A stretch of 64,000 nt of DNA from NCBI GenBank assembly GCA_963281255.1, contig OY725498.1, positions 4,154,001 through 4,218,000 on the forward strand. Direction: 5' to 3'. The DNA is from Aphrocallistes beatrix. Taxonomy: Eukaryota; Porifera; Hexactinellida; Sceptrulophora; Aphrocallistidae. Position 1 is the stretch's first letter. Every line of letters starts with the position of its first letter. The notes beneath the pieces were generated by a model that saw only the letters and a list, made by a program, of their open reading frames with translations, was not told the DNA's origin and did no database searches. The translations under genes were made by a program, and so were the position numbers. Below are positions 22,757 through 33,407 of the stretch, piece after piece.

Positions 22757-22830
22757 TAAATAATAAATAAATCTAATGGAAATGCATATTATGAACAAAC
22801 GTAATTATCACAATCAAGGATAAATATGAC

Positions 22831-22848
22831 GGATACGTCACTTTTATA
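22831..22848 (-). promoter_or_regulatory. Candidate class II promoter (TATAAAAGTGACGTATCC)
   Basis: Read on the minus strand, TATAAAAGTGACGTATCC precedes copy D by about 75-90 bp. The same 18 bases lie at the same distance upstream of the class II fragment at 36258-36737 (36819-36836). A TATA box joined to a CRE-like TGACGTA is a plausible core promoter. Confidence 0.5.
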
Positions 22849-22859
22849 ATTATCTATAT

Positions 22860-23469
22860 CATAGACATAGCTAACACTTCCGACAAAGGAAAAGAGATTG
22901 CAAGCAGACACACTTGGGTTGCTTGGCTACGCCCATTACCTCCATAGGTATCTTATATCTTAAAACGCTATGATTTTTGTTTGTTTGTCCGAGTTGATTG
23001 AAGAATTGACAAGTCGTAGAGATATGAAAATTGGCATGTAGGTGTCAAATGATATGACTACGATCAAGTTCTAAGATCTAAGCGAAATTTTCATACCTCT
23101 GCAAAAAATGGAAAACAATGTTTCACACCTTTTCAATACAAAATAAATGATTACACTATCACAATAGAAATTATTGTACGACACTACAATAGATCGTCAT
23201 TGTTATTAATACTTCATAGCCACAACTTATGTTTGATATCTTAAATGTATTATAGTGTATAGCAATAAAAAAGATTATGTGCATATTTTCACACCATTTG
23301 AGGAACTTTTAAAAATATGCTAGAGACTAGCTTCCAACGGTTGACATGTGGTTTTTAGTGGTGTAGATTTCGAATTTTATATTTTCGGACCCATATGAGA
23401 AATTATTCGTTAACGTTTGTTTACAATATTCATATAAAGGAAAGGAATCCCAAAATAAGTTAGATTGGG
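22860..23469. other. Class II upstream flank and old repeat sequence
   Basis: 22860-22920 matches 36840-36910 (the shared upstream flank of class II genes). About 22970-23110 resembles a distant relative of the hairpin-ended family (GAGTTGATTGAAGAA, TTGGCATGTAGG). About 23250-23400 matches, in part, the units at 26790-27000 and 31112-31470 (ATTTTCACACCATTTG). No gene. Confidence 0.5.
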
Positions 23470-23552
23470 TAACTCCAGGTGCCCGCAAGGCGAATCTGCG
23501 GACACATAGTGTCCGCAAGCCGCGCAGTGCAAGCAAGCGAAGCGCGCTTGTG
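23470..23552 (+). mobile_element. Hairpin-ended repeat, 3' end only
   Basis: The GC-rich tail with GGACACATAGTGTCC and the terminal hairpin GAAGCGCGCTTGT; the rest of the element is missing. Confidence 0.65.
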
Positions 23553-23639
23553 TACATATAAAATTATTGGTTAATAATTGGAAATACCTCGAATTTTTAA
23601 TCGTAGCGGCTATGAATGCTTCTATCTAAAGAAGCGAAC

Positions 23640-24185
23640 AAGGTGTGGATGGAGAGTCACTCAGATCCACCAATGATCCAGAGGCCGATTTCAGGTCATC
23701 CAAGGTGATGTACTGTACATTCTTTGATGGATATGGCCCAAATGCTCAGATAATAGCTCTAAAAGGACAAACCATTACATGGAATTTCAATACTAACCAG
23801 CGTCTTCGTGAAATTGAACAAAGAATAATTAATGAAGACCTAGTACTGGAGCGAAGGAGTTAAAATTATTGTACGATAATGCCAGCCCTCACAAAACCAG
23901 GCCAAGCAAGTCAAAGTCAAAATTGCAAGCATGGGGATGGTTGAGCTTGAGCATCCACCCTACAGTCCAGACCTAGCTCCTTGTGACTTTTATTTATTCC
24001 CGAAGCTAAAAGAGTACCTTTTTGGTCGTCATTTCGACACAAATACAGCACTGGGTTCGGCGATTTTCCAGTATCTAAACCTTGTATCTCCAGAGGACTA
24101 TAAAACAGTATTTGTACAATGGTTATAACGTTTACAACGCTGTATCGATAATAGTGGGGAGTATTTTGAAAAAATAAAGCATTAA
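23640..24185 (+). pseudogene. Mariner (Tc1/mariner) transposase relic
   Basis: Frames across this segment read VMYCTFFDGYGPNAQIIALK, then DNASPH (the second catalytic aspartate region) and LEHPPYSPDLAPCDFYLFPK (the third, mariner-type D region), then the C-terminus. These are the signature blocks of mariner DDD transposases. The N-terminal half is missing, and frameshifts near 23863 and 23930 break the reading frame, so it is inactive. Terminal repeats were not identified. Confidence 0.8.
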
Positions 24186-24259
24186 CAACTTGTCCAACGT
24201 TAATGTTTTAAATGTTTTACAGTGCATTGAAAACCTATTGAACGCCCGTAGGACAAGTT

Positions 24260-25060
24260 TTCATTTTAAATCCTCGGTCTTATTCAGTCAACTCATGAAT
24301 AAGAAAAGAAGTGTAGTGAGCAAATGATGAGTACAAAAACGGAACAAGGATTAAACCGTGAAATATAACGCTTCATTCCTCCGACTCTGCACAATGACGC
24401 CAATCGTTAAAATTTCCAACCTGAATTTTCATCATTAGGACAAAAACCGAATTGTCAAATTAGAATAAGGCCGAAAAGATTCACGAATGTAATCTAAAAA
24501 AGGACATCCTAATTTTCATCGATTTGATCTAAACTGACTAATGACAAGAGGTCTGGATATTGCCGGAAAACAGGGTAGCGGTGTTGGATATAAAACGCCG
24601 ATTATTTAAATTCTTAACAAGCCTCAAAAAAATTGATTTTTAAATGATAAATCTATTAAGAAAATGTTAAGTACTCACACACAGTGTATATTCAATTATT
24701 AATTTTGTCAGTCGTGGAATTAACTATGATTTTCCAGTTAATTTGACAATTCAGCTTTACTCAGCACTCCTCTACAGTACAAATACTAAGACAAAACAAA
24801 ATAATGATGCAAATCCCCAGTACATCAGCACCACTGGTCACCAGATGGAGATATTTAACAACACACCCGGGGTTACGTCGATATTCACCTATCAAGTCTC
24901 TATCAAATTCACTGGTAGCAGTTCAGTGAACTAGCATTAAATAAAGGTCATTATAAATACACAATAGTGTAAATTAGCAAACCTAGCAAACTCCTGAACA
25001 GAAAACGGAAACTAAACAAGACAAACACTTGTGAGCGGGGAAATATTACGAAATATATAA
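24260..25060. repeat. Duplicated 3'-flank block of a lost NHL unit
   Basis: It contains all landmarks of the block (GGACATCCTAATTTTCATCG, a GCCGGAAAA box with TATAAAA, CATCAGCACCACTGGTCACC) up to GAGCGGGGAAATATTACGAA, where an NHL gene begins at the other sites. Here the gene is absent. Confidence 0.65.
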
Positions 25061-25740
25061 TGCCGGTTTGAATAAGCGCCGGGTCTAAAGGGTGCACGAA
25101 ATAAATAAGCGCCCGGGCGCTTATTCGAAGCAATACGGTAATTACGACCAAATTACTAATTACAATCTATTCTTCCAGGATTCTAAATCTTGATGAATAG
25201 AAAACAATACTAACTTGACAAATAACAATCTGGATCCAATAGTATAAAATGTAAAGAAATCTATCCAATAGACATTAACGTAGAAATACAAGGGAAAAAT
25301 CATGATTTGGTACTAGAAGGGGGAAATCGTGCAAATAAGGTTAAGAACCACTGCTTTAGCCTAATCCTTAGCGCGTCACATCACAATGGCACCAACTGAT
25401 ATCAATTCTAATTTATCTGAGCCTGATGGGAGTTGACAATTCGCAACACCGACAACTCGCAACGTGACGTTATTAATTAGTTTCAATTATAAGTTTTCCT
25501 TTAAATTGGTTAAATTGGTTTTAGATGGGTACAACAACCCCTGTGAAATGAAAACATCAAGGTGTATTATGTAGACCTCTATAATTTAAAAAAAGAGCGT
25601 GATTGTCGTCAAAATACTCTATTCCTTTTTAACTTTGGAGATTTGAACTTCGAAGTCATTTTCTTCGGACGAGACAACATCTGCTGTTGCCATTTGAGAC
25701 TAAGATAAATCTAAATAGAAATTGTAGAACAATTTGGAGC
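25061..25740. repeat. Short GAATAAGCGCC insert plus 5'-flank block without its gene
   Basis: About 25062-25135 is a small inverted-repeat element (GAATAAGCGCC at both ends). 25140-25450 matches the upstream block of copies A and C, including the truncated shared hAT element. 25619-25740 is the 5' end of an NHL gene. The body of the gene has been deleted from this unit. Confidence 0.6.
25619..25693 (-). pseudogene. NHL family, first 24 codons only
   Basis: From the start codon at 25693 it reads a class I N-terminus (MATADVVSSEENDFEVQIS...) and stops at TAG after 24 codons. The downstream gene is absent. It is a leftover of a duplicated unit. Confidence 0.8.
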
Positions 25741-25781
25741 TTAAAATGTTTTGTTTTTTCACGAGCTATACTAACTTGATA

Positions 25782-25855
25782 CAGTATATCTAATCACCCG
25801 AAAACCGGGGCGCCCAGCGCTGGTCCCGAGGTACCCGGTTTTCGGAAGTGGACTG
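25782..25855. mobile_element. Tiny pogo-type hairpin element
   Basis: The ends CAGTATAT...CACCCGAAAACCGGGG and CCGGTTTTCGGAAGTGGACTG are imperfect inverted repeats flanked by TA. A related end occurs at about 33707-33730 (CAGTCCACTCCCCGAAAACC). Confidence 0.55.
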
Positions 25856-26205
25856 TATCAATTACTTTGCTTCGGAAATGTAATTTGAGTCTACACTCTG
25901 GCAGAACCTTAGTGAGTTGAAAGCACTTAGGATGTCATATTGCTAAAGGTAAAGTTAGGTGCTATCTTTCTTGCTTACTGAGAGCCGAGTTTTTCTCTGT
26001 AACACGCTATCATATGCACACAGACATGCCATCATATGCATACAGAAACGACGCATGCACACATTCTGCAACTATCAGTAGGTTTAGCACCTCACCCAGA
26101 TTGTGAACCTCCTGAGAACATATTAGCATGGATTCGGAATGTATATAAATCTATAAACTTTTTTTAAACTTTTTAAGATCTCAACGACTTATGTAGGGTA
26201 TATCA

Positions 26206-26774
26206 CAGGGTTGGTAGGTTTTGTCCATGTGGTAAAAACCGTCCTGTCCAAAACCTCCTGACTGGACAAAACTGGTCAAAACCTAATTATAGTACTAATG
26301 CATGTTAGTTCTTACTTGTATATTTTAATAAAATGCATATAAATATACTGAATACATAATTGTTGAAGAATTTATGTAGAAAGAAAAATTTTCCACACTG
26401 AATCAATGGGCCTTCCTCCTTGTGCCATTTCAAATTGGTCAATTCAAGTAAGATAAACAATCTGCGCGATAGTATTCAATTTAAATAATATCACAAATGC
26501 TTTCGATAATTATATTCCCGTAGAAGGAACATATACACGTATACTTTATTAGAATTTTATTGTTTGAAAACACACATTTTATCACTTCACTGTTTCATTG
26601 TAAACCAGTGCCAATAGCATATTACCAACTCAAAATAAGATATCTTAACAAGTTATATACGTTTTCAGTTTCTTATTATCCATGGATATAGTATTGACCA
26701 GTTTTGACCGGTAAAAACCTTTTTTTTCCCACTCTGTCCAAAACCAGTTTTGGACAGGATAAAACCCAACCCTG
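26206..26774. mobile_element. hAT-type non-autonomous element with 8-bp TSD
   Basis: The ends are CAGGGTTGG and CCAACCCTG. GTATATCA is duplicated exactly at 26198-26205 and 26775-26782. The interior is AT-rich and non-coding, with repeated TGTCCAAAACC motifs near both ends. Confidence 0.9.
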
Positions 26775-27496
26775 GTATATCACCATCTAGATTCCTATTT
26801 TCGCACTTTAAAAAGAATATTGTGAATATTTTATGAGTTATTAACATATTGATGTATATATTTTCACACCATTTGGAAAAAATATTTTTAATCTAAAAGC
26901 GAACTCTCAACGGTTAATATAGGGTATTTTAATATATAGATTCTGATTTTCGCACTTCTAAAATTGTAATATGAATATTTTATGAGTTATTAACATATCG
27001 AGACACTTCCTGGAGCTGCAATACACAACAATTTCCTCTTAGATATATAATTTCCAGTGAAACGTGGTCCCATTGGGGGCATATTCAAAAGTGTCCCGTA
27101 TTTTAGCCAAAACCCGGAATATCCCGCAGCTGTCCCGTCCCGTCCCGATCCCGGAATTATAATTTTTTACTTTATTAGCTATCATACAATTTCCTGAAAC
27201 AAATAACAACCTACGTAGAATCGAAAACGAGGAATATTGCAGGAAGGACATGTATTTTCCCAGACATTACAATCATTGCTATCTACTATTGAGTTTAAAG
27301 CAAGCTCGACTAGAATTTTCCTCGCTGGCCCTTCATGGTAACAGACGAACAATGCAGGATCATTTTTTTCTGAAGGCTAGACTATACCATGATAGCAATT
27401 ACAGTTTTCGTAGGATTATCTGGACATATATTGGATCTTATCATTCTGCCTCCCTTGTATGATATATCGGGTTTTACGTGAATTTCATCCATTTGA

Positions 27497-27677
27497 AGAA
27501 TGACACGTTTTGTTGTGATACTATAACAAGCTGGCGAGATCAGATGTGTTTTAAGAGATAATATTTGTGTGAGTATGTTGTATCTGAAGAATGACACGGT
27601 TTAGTGTGATACTATAACAAGCTGGCGAGATCAGATGTGTTTTAAGAGATAATATTTGTGTGAGTATGTTGTATCTA
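27497..27677. repeat. Tandem duplication, about 91 bp x 2
   Basis: Two nearly identical units, each starting GAAGAATGACACG and ending GTGAGTATGTTGTATCT, inside the P/THAP9 relic. Confidence 0.85.
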
Positions 27678-27872
27678 CGTCTATTTTGGGGAACAAGACT
27701 GCTTTCTAATTGACATTGAATGAATTGGAGTCGACAAATTTCTAGATGCTCAGATGTTTTCACATCCGAACTGGTATGCATAATATCAATGGTTTGTTGG
27801 ATATGGATATTCGCTGATGATATATGGGAAGCAGTAGATTCAGAATTCTTAGATGGCTCACATCGAAACGCG

Positions 27873-28993
27873 CAGTGGCGTAGGGAGGGGGGTCCTAGGT
27901 GGCCTAGCCCCCCCCCCCCCCAATCCCGGCAGACTGAATTTTTTTATTAAGAACGGAGGATTACTACCGCTTCAAAAGCACCTCAAAAACATACACTGGG
28001 CCTACTAATAGTTATTACTATCTTATTTTTGCAGTTAATTAGATAGTTTATTTAATATTGTAGCTGTTTGTTAATTTTTTTGTGGAATGGTATGCTAACT
28101 AAATATTGCTTGCATTGTAGTCATGAGTGAAGCCAAGAGGCAATGCACTATGCTACACTATTATGTATGGAAGCTGAAAGTGAATGCGCTCTCCCAGTTT
28201 CTGCTCCTGATCCGATGAAGCGTCACATTGCCAACATGCTTGACATTGAACTGGCCAAGCTGCGGTTGGTATGCTGCATCAGGTGGTACGGATCAGTCTG
28301 TTGAAGACTATTTTTGAATAAATGTCTTCTATCTGGCCATCGACAGCATTGTCAATGACTTGGAACTTTGGTTTGGTGAGAGGTAGCAAACAGGTGTAGA
28401 ACTGACACGACTCATTCCAGCATTTATGTTACAAAATAGTGAGGACAACTGGTCTGTTGTGGAATCAGCCATCTCCGTTTATGGTCACTAACCGGAAGAT
28501 CCGATGGTTGTGGTCCGCTGCGAGTACTGCTTGTGATAAAGAAGTGGTCCAGCATCCGCCCTTACTGTACTTGCAGATCTTAGCAACTCTGCCAGTGACG
28601 CCTACCGAGGCTGAGCGCATGTTCTCTAGGCTAGAGAGATCTCTAACAGCAATACGAAGCACTATGGAGGAGCAGAGACTTGAAGCCCTCCTCTGCTTCA
28701 GATTCATCGTTCGGATACACCATCAATTGATGGCATTATCCAACGATTTAGTACAACATCTTCACGACGATTGGATTTTGTTTTGTAAATTGAAACAGTT
28801 AATAGAATCAAAATAGGACAAGTGATAATCTGCTAGGTTTTGGAAATGGTATTAAGCATATATTAAAAAGTGTTTCACTGTTAGAGTAAAGGGTTTCTCA
28901 TACTACAAAATCTGTCGTTAGTTACAGTAATTTTAAAAACCTCGCTCCGCTCGCTCAGGACCCCTCCAATCCGAAATCCTGGCTACGCCCCTG
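27873..28993 (+). mobile_element. hAT element (CAGTGGCGTAG ends) inserted in the THAP relic
   Basis: The left end CAGTGGCGTAGGGAGGGG and the right end TGGCTACGCCCCTG are imperfect inverted repeats. The flanks GAAACGCG and ATAACGCG share 6 of 8 bases, a decayed target duplication. It carries a C-terminal transposase fragment on the plus strand (28439-28816). A C-homopolymer lies near 27909-27922. Confidence 0.75.
28439..28816 (+). pseudogene. hAT transposase C-terminal dimerisation domain, fragment
   Basis: The frame contains LLYLQILATLPVTPTEAERM, then FSRLERSLTAIRSTMEEQRLE, the hallmark hAT C-terminal dimerisation region. The upstream catalytic part is reduced to short out-of-frame pieces from about 28130. 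It lies inside the hAT element at 27873-28993, so it is that element's own relic gene. Confidence 0.8.
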
Positions 28994-29383
28994 ATAACGC
29001 GCACTAGAAATTTCATTCACAAGTGATTCAAGTTGTTGAATATCACTTAGGCAACTGAGCGAATGTGGAAAAATCACATTTTTGCAAAAGGCCTTGATAG
29101 AAAGATCGAACGTTACTACCAAATAAACATCAACTAGTATACTAGAATTCTCTAAACTAGGACGCATAAAAATAAAGCTATGCTCATCTGGGTTCCATAA
29201 TGACCAGGTTTTAGGTAAAGAAATAAATGATAACTTACCTTGCATTTCCTGGAAGCAGCTAACCTTGAATCTCTCCTTTTCTTCTGCATCAGATCTCAGG
29301 CTAAGTGTCAAAGCTTGATTGAGGAACTCGTCATCTTTTGAGTCGAGAGACCGACGACTTCGCTTAGCTGCAGATTGGGAGTA

Positions 29384-29746
29384 CAGTACACCCTCGGTTA
29401 TCCGAACACCTCCGTTTGTTAGCTCAAAGATTGGTGTTCGGATAAGTGAAATCGTTCGGATAAGCGAAATACGTATTTTATGCTCTTAAATGCACATGTA
29501 CCTACTTAGATGTTATTAAAGAACGTATCAGTTATCCGAACACATTATTTCAGTTATCCGAACACATCATTTCAGTTATCCGAACACATCATTTCAGTTA
29601 TCCGAACACATCATTTCAGTTATCCGAACACATTATTTTCACAAATTCGATTGAAAAGTATTTGATAAAATGAGTGGTACTCGAACACACTGTTCGGATA
29701 ATCGAGGTGTCGGATAATCGAGGTTCGGATAATCGAGGGTCTACTG
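29384..29746. mobile_element. Pogo/Tigger-type MITE with TA duplication
   Basis: The ends are CAGTACACCCTCGGTTATCC and, in reverse at the right, CAGTAGACCCTCGATTATCC, with TA on each side. The interior has five direct repeats of about 22 bp (CAGTTATCCGAACACATC) at about 29528-29640. It interrupts the P/THAP9 relic. Confidence 0.85.
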
Positions 29747-30057
29747 TAGTATGAGGGACATCTTGGTAGAAAGACTGGTACAGCATCATCCTTCAGCTTT
29801 GGGTTCACTATAGGGATTTCGCGTAGTACCATCTCCGTTGGGAACCTTGTGCGTGTACTCGATATCTTCAGTCCTAAAGTGCTTCCCGCAGACGTAAACA
29901 GCCTTTAATTTAATTCGTCTATATCATCTCTGCGGAGTGCCCGAACCCAAGCGTGTCTAAGTTGATCTGGTTTCTGCGGCATTTTGAAGAGTCACACGAT
30001 CTTCAGACTTGTAGTCACTCTTGCGACCACAGGTGCCGAGCAACTGGTCGGCATTTC

Positions 30058-30600
30058 AAACGTAAGTACGTAGCTAGTGCAAAAAAGAAATGTATGTAAA
30101 TATTTATTATTATGATTAAATTATATATGAATGCTATTTTTCAAATTAAAGTATATACGAACATGATTGTATGAAGATGTTATGGGTAATTGTGAATAGA
30201 TAAACATGAATAAAACATTGTGGTTAATTAACAATTACCGGCTTCGACTGCATCCCTGGTACAATATTTCCATTCTACTGTGAGGCCTGAGTTAAGTAGG
30301 CCATGAGTAATTTTATGTTCCTTATTATTTAGCAAGTCTTCAGGAATCCAGGAAAATTTCCTAGATAACGAATTTCAAAATTGTTCTAGAATTTTGATCA
30401 AGTGATTATTTAATAAGATCACATTATACGTATACGAATAATACGATGTACCATAGCATTCTAATACACTAAGGCAATGGCGCAGACCACATGAATTATA
30501 TATTTATTTGCTACCTTGTTGTGAAGTTTTACAAATCACTGTCTTTTCCTATACACGACTCAAAGTTGATCCGAATCTTTATTACTCTTCCGGAACGACA
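30058..30600. other. Gene-free spacer
   Basis: It includes a fragment of the hAT-like foldback family end (TACTGTGAGGCCTGAGTTAAGT, in part, near 30278-30304). No coding sequence is supported. Confidence 0.45.
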
Positions 30601-30732
30601 ATGTCCTGTGTTGTTCCAGGCTGCAAGTCCAACTATTAAAGTGAATCAGAATATCCCTCTGCTTTTCATTTCCCAAAGAATCGGTTAGGTAATTCCACGC
30701 CCACGGAAAGACTAGGAAGCAAACACGCTAAT
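30601..30732 (+). pseudogene. First exon of a THAP-domain protein, with one stop
   Basis: From ATG at 30601 it reads MSCVVPGCKSNY, a stop (TAA, 30637-30639), then SESEYPSAFHFPKN. This is the N-terminal C2CH half of a THAP domain. The sequence ends at a consensus splice donor (GTGAGT, 30733). It points away from the minus-strand THAP relic next to it. No following exon was found, so it is called a relic. Confidence 0.55.
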
Positions 30733-30799
30733 GTGAGTAAGTTTCTATAATTTATGTGTTATACGTATTAACTGTTTGTCACATTTACACTTCTATACA

Positions 30800-31111
30800 C
30801 CGTTTAGATGGGACGCAGGAATTTGACCTAAAAATTGCGAAGTAGGAATTTGACCTAAAGAAATTTGGGAAGTAGGAAAATGACCTAAAATCAAATCGGA
30901 ATTTGACCTAAAAGAATATAGAAAGTAGGAAAATGACCTAAATTCCAAGTAGGAATTTGGCCTAAAAATTTCGAAGTAGGAAAATACCTAAAACGCCACA
31001 CAGTATCCCCTCTTACGAATAAAAATGCCACTTTCACACTCAATTGAACACTATTTCAAACCTAAAATGCCCACTCTCTCTCTCCCTCGAATTTTAGGTC
31101 ATTCTAAGTGT
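30800..31111. repeat. Irregular short tandem repeats (AGTAGGAA..TGACCTAAA)
   Basis: About 30805-31000 holds roughly six units of AGTAGGAA(A/T)(A/T)TGACCTAAA with spacing of about 25-35 bp. The following text GCCACACAGTA..CCCCTC and AAAATGCCACTTTCACAC recurs at 39157-39205, so both are copies of one repeat. Confidence 0.7.
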
Positions 31112-31470
31112 AAACTTTGGAATCTACATGTTAAAATACCATATAATAACCGTTGAGAGCTCGCTTTTAGCCTAAAAATATATTTTTGACAGAAGTGTGA
31201 AAATATGTATGTATCAAAAATTCAATAGCTCATAAAATATTCTAATTATTTCTTTCAAAGTGCGAAAATCGGAATCTACATATTAAAATATCCTATATTA
31301 GCTGTTGAGAACTCGCTTTTAGCTCAAAACAAGAAATTTTCAGAAGGTGTGAAAATATGTATATATCAATATGTTGATAACTCATAAAATATTTATATTA
31401 TTACTTTCAAAGCGCGAAAGTCAGATCCTACATGATGAAATACCCTATATTAGTCGTTGAGATCTTACAT
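31112..31470. repeat. Tandem repeat, about 127-bp unit, 2.5-3 copies
   Basis: Each unit carries GAATCTACAT, CGTTGAGA.CTCGCTTTTAG, GTGTGAAAATATGTAT and CTCATAAAATATT. Inverted relatives lie at about 26790-27000 and 23250-23400. Confidence 0.75.
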
Positions 31471-31489
31471 ATATCTTTAAACAAAGGTT

Positions 31490-31730
31490 TGCAGTGGAGG
31501 TGTTAAAATATGAATATATACTTATAAAAACCGGAAGTGATGATATTTTGCGAAAGAATGTTGACGGTGCACATCTACACCATAAAGAGATTCTACATGC
31601 GAAATTTGGTAAATATCGGACTGTTAGATTTCGCAGTAGCGCGCGCGTACGGACATACATACATACATACATACGGACGAGATACTCCGTCCATGCCATA
31701 ATGGCATCTCCCTATAGGAGCTGCACTAAA
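31490..31730. repeat. Dispersed repeat with (CATA)n tract
   Basis: ATAAAGAGATTCTACATGCG and AAATTTGGTA..CGGACT recur at 48818-48855. An ACATACATACATACAT tract lies at about 31650-31672. It has no convincing gene. Confidence 0.55.
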
Positions 31731-31858
31731 AAGGTGACAATGACGCCATAATTCCATGATGAGCCTACATTTTCGTCTGAGGTCAGAACTTACTGGAGCC
31801 ATAGCCAAAGACTTCCACATGCCAAAAATCAGCTTTCTACGCCTGGCAGTCTCTTCCT
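31731..31858 (-). mobile_element. Hairpin-ended repeat, 5' part only
   Basis: A reverse-orientation piece of the body (GTGACAATGACGCCATAATT ... CACATGCCAAAAATCAGC) without the terminal hairpin. Confidence 0.6.
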
Positions 31859-32092
31859 TCCATCTTACAAATAAAAGAGTTATGCTCGAAAAACTAGAAT
31901 TTCCAATTGTATGGAAATGTCTATCGATAATAATCAGTGCAAATCTAGAGGTGTAAAATTAAAGAAAGGAATCAAAACAAATACAAATCATTGTAACTCT
32001 TCTGAGTTAATCTGTCAAATTACCAAGGAGAAAACAAAAAATAAAATAGAAAAAGAAACAAATATTTATTAGAGTGAAATATCTCGAAATCA

Positions 32093-33319
32093 TCAGAATA
32101 TCAAAAGACGATAATTGCGACCTACGAGAACAATTCTCCCTCTTGCATCTAGTGTGATACCAACTGGTTTCTGAATGCTATCAGTAATTTTATGAACTAA
32201 ATCTCCTTCTTGATTGAATAGAAATATAGAGTGTAGGGTATAATCTGAAATAATAAAGTTACCAGCACCATCTATACAGAATGAATGGGGTTGTTTCAAA
32301 TGTTTGGAAATAGAATTGAGAACAGCATTCTGTACCTGAGTGAGGTTATAGTTGAAAGAATAGAGGAAGGGATTAGTGGAGCTCAGTACATAAATGTACT
32401 CGTTGGTTAGTTTTATGTCAGGAGGATACTTCAGTATTCCTTTTCCAAACTGAGACTTGAATAAGAAATCTTTGGAGAATATTTGGACTCGATTATTACC
32501 ATAGTCACACACAAATATATCTCCATTCGATTTATTGATAGTAATGCCGTGTGGTGAACTCAATTATCTTTCTCCATTTCCTGGAGTGCCTATCTGTTTC
32601 AGAAATGTTCCATTTAAACCATAAACTAACAAACAACCAGCAACTTTCTGAGATACAAACACTTTATTTTCATAAAAAGTAACGCAAAGGGGATAATTCA
32701 TCTTACCAGCTCCATCTCTATCTCCGAACTTGTACAAATACTTTCCATCTTTGTCGAATACTTGCATCCTGTTGTTGTACTGATCTGCTGCGAAAATATT
32801 ACCAGTCTGGTCGTGCACTGCTACTCCCCAAGGATAAGAGAATTGTCCTTCCTTACCACCTGATGTCCCTCCTATACTGAGTACAGGAGTCACTTTTCCC
32901 TCATAATCTACTACAGGTAGGCTAGATACTACAGAAGTAGAGTTAGTAACAGTAAGTCTACCAATAGTACCAGCTAACTCCAATATTGTCTTGTCAAAGT
33001 CAAGACTGATGTGTTTAGATTCGGACTGAGATTCAAATTCATTTCTTTTCTCTGATAATTGTTCGATAAAAGAGCTTTGGATTTCTTTCATATCTTCAGA
33101 CTTGATTTTATTTTTCGTAAATTGTAAGAGTGCTTCAAGTTCTGTTAGAGATTGCTTGTGAGAATATAGAATCGAATCCAATTCCTTTATTAGTTTTTCT
33201 TTTCAATCTCTCAAACAATCCATCAACTGACAAAAGTAAGTTTCTATTTCCTTTTTCGTTTTAGAGATTTCATCTTCGAAATCGTTCTTATTGCATGAGG
33301 CAATACGTGATGTTGCCAT
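32093..33319 (-). pseudogene. Coiled-coil/NHL copy E (class II) with two nonsense codons
   Basis: The full-length gene aligns with copy D. An in-frame TGA lies in the coil (after CLRD, near 33205-33210), a 7-codon in-frame deletion in the coil (LYSHKQSL), and an in-frame TAA at 32566-32564 (the codon that is glutamine 259 elsewhere). Otherwise the frame is unbroken to the family terminus LLIF. Loop residues are SY, NY, SS, KYPP, Q and K. A hairpin-ended element begins 2-3 bases upstream of the start codon (33322), so the native promoter region is lost. Relaxed constraint seems recent, because there are few lesions. Confidence 0.85.
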
Positions 33320-33363
33320 TAAATCCTTACTATTAAAACTCGATTAATGTATATTTATTTATA

Positions 33364-33403
<40 letters not shown>

Positions 33404-33407
<4 letters not shown>

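Larger units (their letters stand above)
27040..30057 (-). pseudogene. P-element/THAP9-like transposase relic, split by two insertions
   Basis: Reading on the minus strand, a THAP-like N-terminus (MPTSCSAP, then CGRKSDYKSED, KMPQKPDQLRHAWVRALRR, AVYVCGKHF, AVPVFLP) lies at about 29750-30057. A pogo-type MITE interrupts at 29384-29746. The linker continues at about 28994-29380 (DDEFLNQALTLSLRSDAEE, LPKTWSLWNPDEHSFIFMRP). A hAT element interrupts at 27873-28993. Then come LVPQNRRRYNILTQILSLK and DEIHVKPDISYKGG, DNPTKTVIAIMV, KGQRGKF at about 27250-27780, the RNase H-like region of P/THAP9 transposases. Many frameshifts and stops are present. About 27497-27677 contains a direct duplication of roughly 91 bp. 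Confidence 0.75.

Noticed and set aside
22757..22798. 14-residue N-terminal extension of NHL copy D
   Set aside because: All copies share the MATA start and the 415-residue length; the extension is unique to copies D and F-like flanks and lacks conservation.
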